Shown: positions 22,904 through 33,982 of the stretch, piece by piece
Numbering within the stretch: the stretch's first letter is position 1
Layout: every line of letters begins with the position of its first letter
Source of the DNA: CAMLHP01 sp035759745
GTDB taxonomy: Bacteria > Gemmatimonadota > Gemmatimonadetes > Gemmatimonadales > GWC2-71-9
NCBI GenBank assembly: GCA_035759745.1
Contig: DASTUF010000112.1
Span: 5,489-69,488 of the forward strand
Length of the DNA stretch: 64,000 nt
Direction of reading: 5' to 3'
Translations under genes and position numbers: made by a program
Notes under the pieces: generated by a model
The model's database searches: none
What the model saw: the letters and a program-made list of their open reading frames with translations, nothing else
Told to the model about the DNA's origin: nothing

Positions 22904-22980
22904 AGGGATCAGGGGATAGGGATCAGGGATCAGGGGGGCACCGTTAATCCCTGATCCCTAATCCCTGGTTCCTGATCCCT
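22904..22980. repeat. GGGATCA-word inverted repeat between convergent genes
   Basis: The arm 22904-22935 (AGGGATCAGG, 4 nt, AGGGATCAGGGATCAGGG) pairs with 22949-22980 at 27 of 32 positions. The right arm ends where the kinase stop codon begins. Confidence 0.7.
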
Positions 22981-25876
22981 ACCCACCCGCCCGCTGCACT
23001 CGTGCCAGCGCCTCGCGGGCCTCGGTGACCTGCGGCTGGAACTCCGGGTCAGCTCCCTCCCAGAGCGCGATGTAGCGGGTGTATGCCTCGGCGGAGGCGG
23101 CATAGTCGCCCTTCGCCTCGAGGGCGCGCCCCAGTGCCAGGTGCCGGATGGCGTCGTAGTGGGGGTCGAAGGCGAAGCCATGGCGCAGCCGAAGTATCCC
23201 TTCCTCGCGGGTACCGGGGCGAGCCGCCAGCGCCAGCGCCAGGTGGAACCGGATCGGGGCCGACGGCGGCGGCCCAATCTTCCCACTCGCGCCAGCCAGC
23301 CCCGCACGCATGCGAGCCACGCCCGCGGCGGTGTCGCCTTGCTGCACCTGTGCCAACCCGCGGGCGGCGTCCATCAGTTCGGCCAGGCCTGCCGGAATGG
23401 AATCGGCCGGCTTGAGAGCGGCAGCTTCCAGGATCCGGACACCGTCCGCTGTCTTCCCCTGTCCCAGGAAGAACAGTGCCCGGTAGTAGAGCTCGTATGG
23501 GTTGCGGGATGACAGTTGGCGCGGCGTAGTGCCGGCGCTTCCGGTTTCCCGGTTGATCACCTTGGTGAGCGAATCGGCGTAGCCGGGCGGGGCGAAGCCA
23601 TTGATGACCGGCACGATGGGTCCCATGAAACGGGCCTCGCCCGTGATCTGGCCCGTGCTGATCTGCTCCCGTAGCGCGCCCAGACGCCCCAGTCCTGCCA
23701 GCACCATCGCCTGGACCCCGCGCAACTGCCGGACAACTGGCCCATCGGCGGGCATCGAGTCCAGCACCTGGTCCAGCCGGGCGATGCGGGCATCCGCCGA
23801 GCGATTCGGGTCTGTGGCGATCGCCGCCACGGTCCCGAAAATGATATCTCCGCGCTGACTTGCGATTACTTCCCCGAATGCCGAGTCCACCGGCCCATCG
23901 CCGAACAAGAGCCGACCCGCCGAGCGGAATCGATCAGCCTCGGTCTCGGCATTGCTCGCCTCCAGGACATGCAGGTAGCGCTGGTACAGCGCTCTGTCGC
24001 CGATGCCCATCGCCATCTCGATCGAATGAATGGCGGCCGGTGCCAGCGAGGAGTCGAGCGCCAGCACCCGGTCGAAGGGGACCAGCAGCTGTTCCACCGG
24101 CATCGGCACCAGGTCTCGACGGTGGAACTGTGATTCGCCCAGCAGGTACCAGCCGTCGGCGTCATCCGGATGCTCAGCGGTGTAGCGGCGCATCGAGTCG
24201 GTGGCTGAGGTGTCGCCCAGCTGAAACAGCCGGTAAGCTCGGACGATGGTCTGCTCAGCGACCGGCAACCGGTCGACGAACCGTACTGCCGCGGCCCCGG
24301 CCTCCAGTGCCTCGTCGTCGTCGGCATTGCCGGTCCAGCCGTAGGTCGTGGCCAGCCGGTAGTGTGCCAGGGCAAAGGTCGAGTCTTCGCTCACCGCATC
24401 GCGGAACGCCGCGGCCGCCGAGTCCCAGCGCGACTGGCGGTAGTACTGCTCGCCCCGCAGATAGTCGCGCATGGCGGCGGGCGAGGTCGTGGTGAGCGTG
24501 GCCACCTTGAGCGAAGGCAGCGGCTCGTTGGACCGCCACACTTCTCGCATCAGGGACAGGCTCAGCGCGTCCACCATGCCAAGGACGCTGTCCGCGGGGC
24601 CGTCCACCTGGGCATGACCCAGCTTGCTGCCGTCGCGGGCGTAGAGGTCGGCGGACAGCCGCACGGCGCTGCCGGTCTGGACCACACTGCCCAGCAGGAC
24701 TGCGCCGGCGTCGACATCAGCCGCGACAGCGAGGGCATCGTCCAGCGCCGCGCTCGATCCCCGCTCCTTCCAGCGTTGCAGCACGGTGCGCGGCTCGACC
24801 GTGTTGATGCCGCCCACACCGTCGAGGTTGGTCGACAGCAGGTCCACCAGGCCTTCTCCGAGGAGTTCGACGTCAGCGCCGCTGGTGCGAAAGGGGAGCA
24901 CCGCGATGCGCTGGGCCTCCTCCACCACCGGGGGCCTTCCGCGCAGCGCGGTCCAGCCAACGAAGCCGGCCAGCAACAGCATTGCCACTGCGGCGATTCC
25001 CATCCAGCGGCGGGAGCCGCGCGCGGCGGCCTCGTAGGCGCCGCTCCGGCTGGTCTCCAGGGCATCCGTAAACGCGTTGGCGGTCGCAAAACGCTTGCCC
25101 GGATCCTGGTCCAGCGCGCGCACCAGAGCGGCGTCGGTGGTCTCGGGCACGTCGGGTCGCACCTTGCGGGCGCGGGGACGGGGACCGGAAATGCTCCGGG
25201 TGATTACCGACTGCACCGTGGGCCCGCCGAAGGCCCGCTCGGCCGTCAACATCTCGTAGATGACGCAGGCCAGGCTGTACTGGTCGCTCCGGCCGTCGAT
25301 CTCGGTCTCGGCGGTGGCCTGCTCGGGGCTCATGTAGGAGGGCGTGCCGATGGCTATTCCCATGCCGGTGAGCTGCGGACCGCCGGTCTCCACCGCGCGG
25401 GCGACACCGAAGTCCGCCACCACCGCATGGCCGCCGAAGAGCAGGATGTTCTCGGGCTTGATGTCGCGGTGGACCACGCCGTGGGAGTGGGCGTAGTCCA
25501 GTGCGCTGGCGATCTCGCGGGCCAGCCGGATGGTCTCCTCGACCGGCAGCTTGCCGTCGCGGTCCATCCGGTCGCGCAGTGACTCGCCCTCCACGAAGGG
25601 CATGACGTAGTGGAGCAGGCCTGCGGCGGCGCCGGAGTCGTAGACAGCGAGGATGTGCGGGTGCTGCAGCCGAGCCGCCATCTCGATCTCGCGCAGGAAC
25701 CGGTCAGTGCCCACAGAGGCGCTGAGTTCGGGGCGCAGAACCTTGATGGCGACCGCGCGGCCATGCTTCAGGTCGCGCGCGAGATAAACCGTGGCCATGC
25801 CGCCGGCGCCCACCTGGCGCTCGACGGCATAGGTGTCCTTCAGCGCTTCCTTCAGCCGCGCCAGCTGATCGTTCAT
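22979..25876 (-). CDS. Ser/Thr protein kinase with membrane helix and TPR-like sensor
   Basis: 965 aa. A complete Hanks-type kinase: G-loop VGAGGMATVY, K45, catalytic HRDIKPEN (D138), DFG at 155-157, and GTPSYMSPEQ. A membrane helix (291-311) follows. The outer part contains a TolB/FlgO-like strand region (RIAVLPFRTSGADVELLGEGLV) and then TPR-like helices to the end. This design is abundant in Gemmatimonadota, Acidobacteriota and Myxococcota; the target is unknown. ATG at 25876 is chosen since the kinase fold begins there; 31 upstream residues would be non-conserved. A TTTGACGTCAAA palindrome lies directly upstream. Confidence 0.92.
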   Translation of the reverse strand: MNDQLARLKEALKDTYAVERQVGAGGMATVYLARDLKHGRAVAIKVLRPELSASVGTDRFLREIEMAARLQHPHILAVYDSGAAAGLLHYVMPFVEGESLRDRMDRDGKLPVEETIRLAREIASALDYAHSHGVVHRDIKPENILLFGGHAVVADFGVARAVETGGPQLTGMGIAIGTPSYMSPEQATAETEIDGRSDQYSLACVIYEMLTAERAFGGPTVQSVITRSISGPRPRARKVRPDVPETTDAALVRALDQDPGKRFATANAFTDALETSRSGAYEAAARGSRRWMGIAAVAMLLLAGFVGWTALRGRPPVVEEAQRIAVLPFRTSGADVELLGEGLVDLLSTNLDGVGGINTVEPRTVLQRWKERGSSAALDDALAVAADVDAGAVLLGSVVQTGSAVRLSADLYARDGSKLGHAQVDGPADSVLGMVDALSLSLMREVWRSNEPLPSLKVATLTTTSPAAMRDYLRGEQYYRQSRWDSAAAAFRDAVSEDSTFALAHYRLATTYGWTGNADDDEALEAGAAAVRFVDRLPVAEQTIVRAYRLFQLGDTSATDSMRRYTAEHPDDADGWYLLGESQFHRRDLVPMPVEQLLVPFDRVLALDSSLAPAAIHSIEMAMGIGDRALYQRYLHVLEASNAETEADRFRSAGRLLFGDGPVDSAFGEVIASQRGDIIFGTVAAIATDPNRSADARIARLDQVLDSMPADGPVVRQLRGVQAMVLAGLGRLGALREQISTGQITGEARFMGPIVPVINGFAPPGYADSLTKVINRETGSAGTTPRQLSSRNPYELYYRALFFLGQGKTADGVRILEAAALKPADSIPAGLAELMDAARGLAQVQQGDTAAGVARMRAGLAGASGKIGPPPSAPIRFHLALALAARPGTREEGILRLRHGFAFDPHYDAIRHLALGRALEAKGDYAASAEAYTRYIALWEGADPEFQPQVTEAREALARVQRAGG

Positions 25877-25895
25877 TTTGACGTCAACCGGTACC

Positions 25896-26318
25896 TCACG
25901 GCCTGGTGAACGTCGCCGAGGCCTGCAGGAAGTAGTCGCCGGTGGGTGTGTCGAATACGTAGATGGCAACCCGGTACTGCTCCCCGGAGACCAGCGTCAC
26001 GTCGGGCACGATCTCGGAGGCGCCGGCCGGGACCACGCCGTAGGCGATCGTCGGGTCGATGCTGTTGGAGCCGGACTCAACCCGCCAGACCGTCTCGTCG
26101 GTGTCAGGTCCGCCGGCGTCATTGTCGAGCCGGATGACTTCCACTCGTGCCACGCCGCACGCTGGCGTCCAGGCGAAGTTCGGGGGTGAGCCTGCCGCGT
26201 CGACGGAGAGAGGAGTAACTGCCTCACATGCGCCATCGCCCGGGCCGGCACCGTCGTCGCATGCCAGCACAGCCAGAGAAAGCCCCGCCATCAGGGCCAT
26301 CGGGAATCGCTTCATCAT
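25896..26318 (-). CDS. Small lipoprotein, function unknown
   Basis: 140 aa. Lipobox SLAVLAC with C20, an acidic linker (DDGAGPGDGACEA), then a domain of about 95 residues (PPNFAWTPACGVARVEVIRLD ... VWRVESGSNSIDP ... YRVAIYVFDTPTGDYFLQAS) that looks like a fibronectin-III-type beta sandwich. A GGAGG site lies 9 nt before ATG 26318. It is 19 nt upstream of, and co-directional with, the kinase gene, so the lipoprotein may be co-expressed with the kinase and even be a ligand sensor for it. Confidence 0.7.
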   Translation of the reverse strand: MMKRFPMALMAGLSLAVLACDDGAGPGDGACEAVTPLSVDAAGSPPNFAWTPACGVARVEVIRLDNDAGGPDTDETVWRVESGSNSIDPTIAYGVVPAGASEIVPDVTLVSGEQYRVAIYVFDTPTGDYFLQASATFTRP

Positions 26319-26457
26319 TGTTGCCTGCCTCCGTTGCCGTCGTCGAGGAATCACGTCGCTTCAATACTGGTCGCGCAACCCTTCAGCCGGAAGGGCGCCA
26401 GACCGCCAGGCGGGAGACGCCTCCGACGGGCTGGGGCGCACGGACCTCCTCGCCGAT

Positions 26458-29226
<2,769 letters not shown>

Positions 29227-29302
29227 GGGACGAGATCCTTGGATGGGTATTGCGGCTAAAGATACGGCGTCGAATGGCACGTGGTAACTACGGGCTTCCA
29301 GG

Positions 29303-29483
29303 GGTCACCGCGAAGGCGCGAAGGTCATGAAGAACAACAAAAGCAACCACGGAGCCACAGAGGCCACAGAGAGATCCCGTTGTTGCTTTTGTGGGTGTGC
29401 CGCAGGCGACGTTGCATCGGAACGGCTCCCACACCAACAAGTAGTTCTCCGTGAATCTCTGTGATCTCTGTGTCTCTGTGGTT
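29303..29483. repeat. Nested inverted-repeat island, CACAGAG type
   Basis: The outer arm AACCACGGAGCCACAGAGG (29345-29372) mirrors 29456-29483 at 24 of 28 positions. The inner arms TTTTGTGGGTGTGCC and GGCTCCCACACCAACAA enclose a GC-rich core. A CGAAGGCGCGAAGG word lies to the left. It fills the gap between the M16 gene and the next gene on the same strand. Confidence 0.8.
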
Positions 29484-29490
29484 GTAACTC

Positions 29491-30312
29491 TTAGAACGGG
29501 TGCTCGACGCTGAAGTAGAGGAAGAGGCCGTTGGGGCCTCTGCTGTTGATGGTCCAGGCGATGCCAGGGACCAGCTGCACGCTACCGACATTGACAGCGA
29601 AGCGGACACCGGGATTGACCAGATTGGTGTTCATCTGCACGGTCTCGCCCTCGGCGACGACGACAGCCTCATTCAGCCAGAGTGTCTCGAGCATGAGGTT
29701 GACCCACGGCTGCAGCAGGTACACCACGCTGGCGCCGGCATGGAGGTCCACCCCGAAGGCACGATCGTCACCCACGCCCCGCGCCGAAGGAGTGAAGGTC
29801 GAGCCGGCGTTGGCGTGGAGCACGAAGCGGGGCGACACATCCACGCTCACCGGGAGGTTGAACTGCACCCCCTCCGCGCCGGTGCCTCGGCCGTGGGCCG
29901 ACGAGCCGATGGGCATCAGCACGCTTACCCGTGGCGCCACGCTGGTCCTGCCGCCTTCGGCGCCGAGCAGCTGATAGCGGTAGTTCACCGCACCATCGCC
30001 GATCCCCGCGCCCGCTCCGGCGTCGACCACGCCGAGTGACCAGCTCAGCTGATGCCGGATCCCGCCCAGGGGCCATTCCTGGGTGAAGTTGAACGCCCAG
30101 GCGTCGCCGCGGGTGCGCTGGAGCGTCGAGACATGCTGAACTACTCCGGCTTCCTGGTTGTAGGCCTCCTCGATGAGAAAACTGTTGTCGCGCACCACCA
30201 TCGCCTCCTGACCCACAGCCACGGTCGGAGCGAGAAGCGTGAACGGGAAGAGCAGAAGCGTGAACGGGACAAGCTTCCGTATGCCTGGTGCGCCTCCAGC
30301 GCTCCCTTTCAC
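29491..30312 (-). CDS. Outer-membrane beta-barrel protein, transporter-like
   Basis: About 273 aa. After a signal peptide (FTLLLFPFTLLAPTVAVG), alternating strands (AWAFNFTQEWPLGGIRHQLS, YRYQLLGAEGG, VAPRVSVLMPIGS, FNLPVSVDVSPRFVLHANAG) end in LFLYFSVEHPF with a terminal aromatic, as in outer-membrane barrels of the phenol-degradation meta-pathway family. The start is uncertain because the 5' end lies in a GTGAA repeat array: GTG codons at 30312 and 30354 both begin repeat units. I use 30312. The signal peptide codons themselves (VPFTLLLFPFTLL) are two copies of the word AGAAGCGTGAACGGGA. Confidence 0.6.
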   Translation of the reverse strand: MKGSAGGAPGIRKLVPFTLLLFPFTLLAPTVAVGQEAMVVRDNSFLIEEAYNQEAGVVQHVSTLQRTRGDAWAFNFTQEWPLGGIRHQLSWSLGVVDAGAGAGIGDGAVNYRYQLLGAEGGRTSVAPRVSVLMPIGSSAHGRGTGAEGVQFNLPVSVDVSPRFVLHANAGSTFTPSARGVGDDRAFGVDLHAGASVVYLLQPWVNLMLETLWLNEAVVVAEGETVQMNTNLVNPGVRFAVNVGSVQLVPGIAWTINSRGPNGLFLYFSVEHPF

Positions 30313-30399
30313 GCAGTTGCAGTTCCCTTTCCCGCAGTTGCAGTTCGCCTTCACGCGGTTTCAGTTCCTTTCACGCCGTTGCAGTTCCGGTTTCACGCC
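30231..30399. repeat. GTGAA/GGAACTGCAAC tandem and inverted repeat spanning two gene ends
   Basis: On the minus strand about four 20-21 nt units of the form GGAACTGCAACNGCGTGAAA (30305-30395) start inside the ZIP gene's stop codon. Two GAAGCGTGAACGGGA units (30231-30269) follow in the next gene's signal peptide. Words on the two sides are partly the same on one strand. Confidence 0.7.
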
Positions 30400-31595
30400 G
30401 GCACCAGCAGGCCGGTGGCGTACATGATCAGCATCCCCAGCAGGAGCCCGGCGGTATTGAGGGGCGAGAAGAGGCCCGCCGACGCGTCGCGTCGCCGGAA
30501 CAGCTTCCAGAGTTCCCACACGACCTGAATCACCGCGCCGGCGCCGAGGGCGAAGAAGAGCGTCGTGAGTGCCGGCGAATAGGTGAACCCGCCGATCCAG
30601 GCGCCGATGATCGTCGGCGCTCCAGCCAGCAGGCCGAGCAGAGCCAGCTGGGTGAAGGTGGGCCGCTCCCGGCCCAGCGGGGCGACGATGCCGAGCCCTT
30701 CCGTGGTGTTGTGCAGCAGGAAGCCGATCACGAGGAACGCACCCAGCGCGACCGCGCCGGAGGCGTAGGCTGTGCCGATCGCAAGACCTTCGCCCAGGTT
30801 GTGGAGTCCGATGCCGAGCGCCACCAGGGTGGCGACGTACAGTGGGGTTCGGGCGCCGTCCGCGTGCCTCAGCTTGCCGACGGCGCTGATGATCAGCGGG
30901 GCTCCAGCCACGCCGAGCAGCGCGAGCGAGATGCCCTGGAACGCGCTGGGCACCAGCGACGCGGTCTCCAGTGCCTCGGCCATGGCGTCCACACCCAGGA
31001 AGACCAGCAGCCCGATGGTGAGCGCCAGGAAGAAGTCCACCCACTTCCGGTCGATCCCGCGCAGGAACGGCAGCCAGAGCAGCCCGATGAAGACAGGGAT
31101 CACGCCGACGTAGATCCCGATCAGCGCGAAGGTGAGGAGATACCGCGCATCGGGAGTCGGCGTGCGCACCGCAACGTCGGTGACATGGCTGAAGGTGAGT
31201 CCGGTACTGGTGACGAGCGTGACCGCGACCGGTTCTCCCGTCACCCAGGGGTAGCGAATGGTGATGTCGCGGCGGCCCAGCCGTTCCACCGTCCTGGGGC
31301 CGTTCAGGTTGTGCACCCAGTAAGCCTGGTCCACCATCACCTGCGCGATGGTCACCGCTTCCGGGCCTCCATTCACCACGCTGGCGTGGATGACCCCCGG
31401 CTGCGGGAATGAAAGCCGCTGAATCGTGAGTTCCTCGACCGGAGGAAAGACGTCGCGGGCGAGGTTGGCAGGGCCGAAGCGGAAGACCGCCAGCACCACC
31501 AGCGCCAGCAGCGCCAGTGGCAGCACACCCCGAAGCCACAGCGGAACGCGCGCGCTCCAGCCGGTCACGGCCCGGTCGGCAGTGGTGTCATGCAT
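30393..31595 (-). CDS. ZIP family metal transporter with extracytoplasmic insert
   Basis: 400 aa. The ZIP core (about 155-400) has the metal-site helices LHNLGEGLAIGTA and LHNTTEGLGIV plus seven or so further helices. An N-terminal membrane helix (about 22-40) is followed by about 110 residues outside the membrane (VFPPVEELTIQRLSFPQPG ... VMVDQAYWVHNLNG ... IRYPWVTGEPVAVTLV), a small beta domain not found in classic ZIPs. It would move Fe2+, Mn2+ or Zn2+. Its start overlaps the multicopper oxidase end by 8 nt, in an operon behind the DtxR-type regulator. The stop codon lies in a repeat. Confidence 0.88.
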   Translation of the reverse strand: MHDTTADRAVTGWSARVPLWLRGVLPLALLALVVLAVFRFGPANLARDVFPPVEELTIQRLSFPQPGVIHASVVNGGPEAVTIAQVMVDQAYWVHNLNGPRTVERLGRRDITIRYPWVTGEPVAVTLVTSTGLTFSHVTDVAVRTPTPDARYLLTFALIGIYVGVIPVFIGLLWLPFLRGIDRKWVDFFLALTIGLLVFLGVDAMAEALETASLVPSAFQGISLALLGVAGAPLIISAVGKLRHADGARTPLYVATLVALGIGLHNLGEGLAIGTAYASGAVALGAFLVIGFLLHNTTEGLGIVAPLGRERPTFTQLALLGLLAGAPTIIGAWIGGFTYSPALTTLFFALGAGAVIQVVWELWKLFRRRDASAGLFSPLNTAGLLLGMLIMYATGLLVPA

Positions 31596-32637
31596 TGAGC
31601 GCCGGCTCCACCTGGAAGATTCCCATCCAGCCCAGCTCGGCGAACTCGCTCTGGTGGGCGTGGAACATGAACGGCCCGGTGTGCTTGTAGGAGAACTCGA
31701 GCACCGCCCGCTCTCCCTGCCCCATCGTGACGATGTCGGTCCACTCGAAACGGTCGAGGTCGGTCCCGGTGCGGAACAGCTTGAAGAAGTTGCCGTGAAT
31801 GTGGAGCGAGTTGACGAGATCGAACTCGGTGATGTTGCCGAGGTAGACCCGGACCAGCTCGTTCTGCCGGATGCGAATCGGATGCTTCTGGTAGTGGAAC
31901 GCGACGCTGTTGACCGCGTACACCTCGTTCTCGTCGTCGAAGTTGGTATCGAACGCGTTCATCATCATCACCAGCTCGCGCGCCGGCGGCCTGCCCTGCT
32001 TCGGGTCGATGATGAAGGCGCCGTACAGCCCCTTGTGGATGTGCTTCTTCAGCGGCACGGCGTGGCAATGGTACATCTGGAGCCCGAACGGCTCGGCGTC
32101 GAAGTCATAGGTGTAGCTGCCACCGGGCGAGACCTGCTCGAACGCCCCGTCGGCGGTGGCGCCGTGGATGCCGTGGAAGTGAATCGTGTGCGGGTGGAGC
32201 CCCTTGTTGGTGAAGTGCACCCGGACCCGGTCGCCCTCGGTGGCGCGGAGGGTCGGACCGGGGACCTGACCGTTGTAGGTCCACGCAGGGAAGAACACGC
32301 CGGGCGCCACTTCGATCTCCCGGTCCTCCGCCACGATGTAGTACTCGCGCAGGGTCTGGCCAGTGGGCAACGTCGACACGGTGCCATGGTCGAAGTCGGT
32401 CAGGTACGCCGTAGGGTCGAACCCGCCGGCGCGAATGTCTCCCACGCTCGCCATTACGTGATGCATGGACGCGGTGTCGGGCTGCTCACCGAGGTGGGGC
32501 CCCGGCGTCTGGAGCGCGACGGCCGCGCCGCCGGTGGCGAGCCCCACCCCCCCCAGCGCCGCAGCGCCGAGCAGCCCGCGACGCGACATCCGCGCGCGAG
32601 CAAGGTCGGCGAGCCGGGGGAGTCCGTCGCGGCTCAT
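31588..32637 (-). CDS. Two-domain multicopper oxidase (Tat-exported)
   Basis: 349 aa. A Tat-like signal, RMSRRGLLGAAALGG, is present. Copper ligands are HTIHFHGIH, the type 1 region MYHCHAVPLKKH in domain 1, SLHIHGNFF, and FHAHQSEFAELGWMG in domain 2. This is the two-domain type related to nitrite reductases and small laccases. With the metal regulator and ZIP transporter next door, oxidation of Fe2+ or Mn2+, or copper detoxification, is likely. The 4 nt and 8 nt overlaps with its neighbours show one co-translated operon. Substrate oxidation is inferred. Confidence 0.88.
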   Translation of the reverse strand: MSRDGLPRLADLARARMSRRGLLGAAALGGVGLATGGAAVALQTPGPHLGEQPDTASMHHVMASVGDIRAGGFDPTAYLTDFDHGTVSTLPTGQTLREYYIVAEDREIEVAPGVFFPAWTYNGQVPGPTLRATEGDRVRVHFTNKGLHPHTIHFHGIHGATADGAFEQVSPGGSYTYDFDAEPFGLQMYHCHAVPLKKHIHKGLYGAFIIDPKQGRPPARELVMMMNAFDTNFDDENEVYAVNSVAFHYQKHPIRIRQNELVRVYLGNITEFDLVNSLHIHGNFFKLFRTGTDLDRFEWTDIVTMGQGERAVLEFSYKHTGPFMFHAHQSEFAELGWMGIFQVEPALNA

Positions 32638-33323
32638 GCGTCCTCCACGGTACAGAGCAGCGCGGCCGCGAGTTCATGCCCGACCACATGGGTCGCCTGG
32701 TCGGTCTCCAGTGTGATGGGGCCAAGGAAGGGGCGACGATCGCGCAACGTGACGTGGGCGCCGGGCACCAATCCGAGGTCGGCCAAGTGGCGGAGGAACT
32801 CGGGTTCACGGGTGCGAACCCGGTGAATCCGGGCCGAGTGTCCGGGCTCCATGTCGGCAAGCGCGACCACGGCTGTCTCCGGCATGCTCCCGTCGGGCGA
32901 CGGAATCGGATCGCCGTGCGGATCCTCCAGCGGATGCCCCAGCGCGTCGGCCATCCGTTCGACCAAGTCGTCGGAAACAGCGTGCTCCAGCCGCTCGGCC
33001 TCGTCATGCACCGTGTCCCAGGAGTAGCCAAGGTGCGCCACGAGATATGACTCGATCAGGCGGTGCCGCCGCAGCATCCGCAGCGCCACCCGCCGGCCTT
33101 CCGGGGTCAGCTGCACGCCGCGATAGCGCTCATGCTCCAGCAACCCCTGCTCCGACAACCGCTTGACCATTCCGCTGACGGATGCCGGGGCCAGCGCCAG
33201 ATGCTGGGCAATCTCGCTGGTGGAGGCCGGTCGGATGTCGCCCGAAAGCCGGTAGATGGCCTTCAGGTAGTCCTCGACGGACCTTGTGAGCGTGTCGGAA
33301 ACGGTGGTCACTACGCGCCTCAT
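32634..33323 (-). CDS. DtxR/MntR-family metal-dependent repressor
   Basis: 229 aa. The N-terminal winged helix reads SVEDYLKAIYRLSG, TSEIAQHLALAPASVSGMVKRLSEQGLLEHERYRGVQLT. The dimerisation domain contains HRLIESYLVAHLGYSWDTVHDEAERLEHAVSD with the metal-binding His/Glu residues. A C-terminal FeoA/SH3-like domain (about 150-225) is present. It binds Fe2+ or Mn2+ and represses transport genes. The operator (33328-33347) lies 4 nt before the ATG, so it autoregulates the whole operon. A GTG 12 nt further downstream (MTTVSDTLTRS) is an alternative start. Confidence 0.92.
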   Translation of the reverse strand: MRRVVTTVSDTLTRSVEDYLKAIYRLSGDIRPASTSEIAQHLALAPASVSGMVKRLSEQGLLEHERYRGVQLTPEGRRVALRMLRRHRLIESYLVAHLGYSWDTVHDEAERLEHAVSDDLVERMADALGHPLEDPHGDPIPSPDGSMPETAVVALADMEPGHSARIHRVRTREPEFLRHLADLGLVPGAHVTLRDRRPFLGPITLETDQATHVVGHELAAALLCTVEDA

Positions 33324-33327
33324 TCGA

Positions 33328-33347
33328 AAGTTAGGCTTTCCTAACTT
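33328..33347 (-). promoter_or_regulatory. DtxR/MntR-type operator
   Basis: AAGTTAGG-CTTT-CCTAACTT: perfect 8 bp arms, 4 nt spacer, close to the DtxR-family TTAGG...CCTAA pattern. It is placed 4 nt before the regulator ATG, and TAACTT within it could be the -10 box, so binding would block transcription directly. Confidence 0.8.
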
Positions 33348-33403
33348 AGCAATGCTCGCAGTACGCGCAAGGGCTGATAACGCTTTCTCTTCGACAACCG
33401 ACG

Positions 33404-33982
33404 TTAGCCGTCAGCCAGCAGGTCGAGGAACTGCGTCAGCAACCGCTCAGTGAGCCCCCAGACCACGCCGCAGGGCGTGTGATAGGCCGGACGCTCGAGT
33501 TCCATCCCCCGGGCCACCACGGTGGTCTCGAAGTAATTGGCCGGATCGCGGAGTTGGTCGAGCAACACCCAGTCAGCGGTGTCCACCTCGTCACTCAGCC
33601 TGAGGGCGGGACGATGATCCAGATGGAAGACGAACGGACGCACCGCTACTGGCGGCAGCACTGGCGTGCTGGGCGCAAAATCATCCAGGGCGCCGAGTGA
33701 AGCGCCGACCGCGAGGGTGATACCGACTTCTTCCCACGTCTCCCGCCGAGCGGTGTGCTCGAGATCGGCGTCCGCGGGATCACGCCTCCCACCCGGAAGC
33801 GCCATCTGCCCGGACCAGGGATCCCCTTCCCACTCGGCGCGGCGAATCAGCAGGATGGACTCGGGATCGGGCGCGACGATGATCGCCACTGCTGCCCAGA
33901 TCAGCCCCGCACCCTCGGCCTCGAGACTCCGGCGCCCTCGCAGCGAGGCCGCCAGCCGGCCCTCGATAGTCTGATCCATCAA
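33404..33982 (-). CDS. NUDIX hydrolase (CoA pyrophosphatase-like)
   Basis: 192 aa. The NUDIX box is MALPGGRRDPADADLEHTARRETWEEVGI, with the insertion typical of CoA-diphosphatases (NudL/YeaB type). The upstream ILLIRRAEWEGDPWSGQMALPGG matches the UPF0035/CoAse motif. It cleaves CoA or dinucleotide pyrophosphates. It overlaps the upstream alpha/beta hydrolase gene by 4 nt (ATGA), so they are co-expressed. Confidence 0.9.
   Translation of the reverse strand: MMDQTIEGRLAASLRGRRSLEAEGAGLIWAAVAIIVAPDPESILLIRRAEWEGDPWSGQMALPGGRRDPADADLEHTARRETWEEVGITLAVGASLGALDDFAPSTPVLPPVAVRPFVFHLDHRPALRLSDEVDTADWVLLDQLRDPANYFETTVVARGMELERPAYHTPCGVVWGLTERLLTQFLDLLADG

Noticed and set aside
29303..29490. Insertion sequence
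   Set aside because: Inverted repeats without a transposase gene; described as a repeat island instead.
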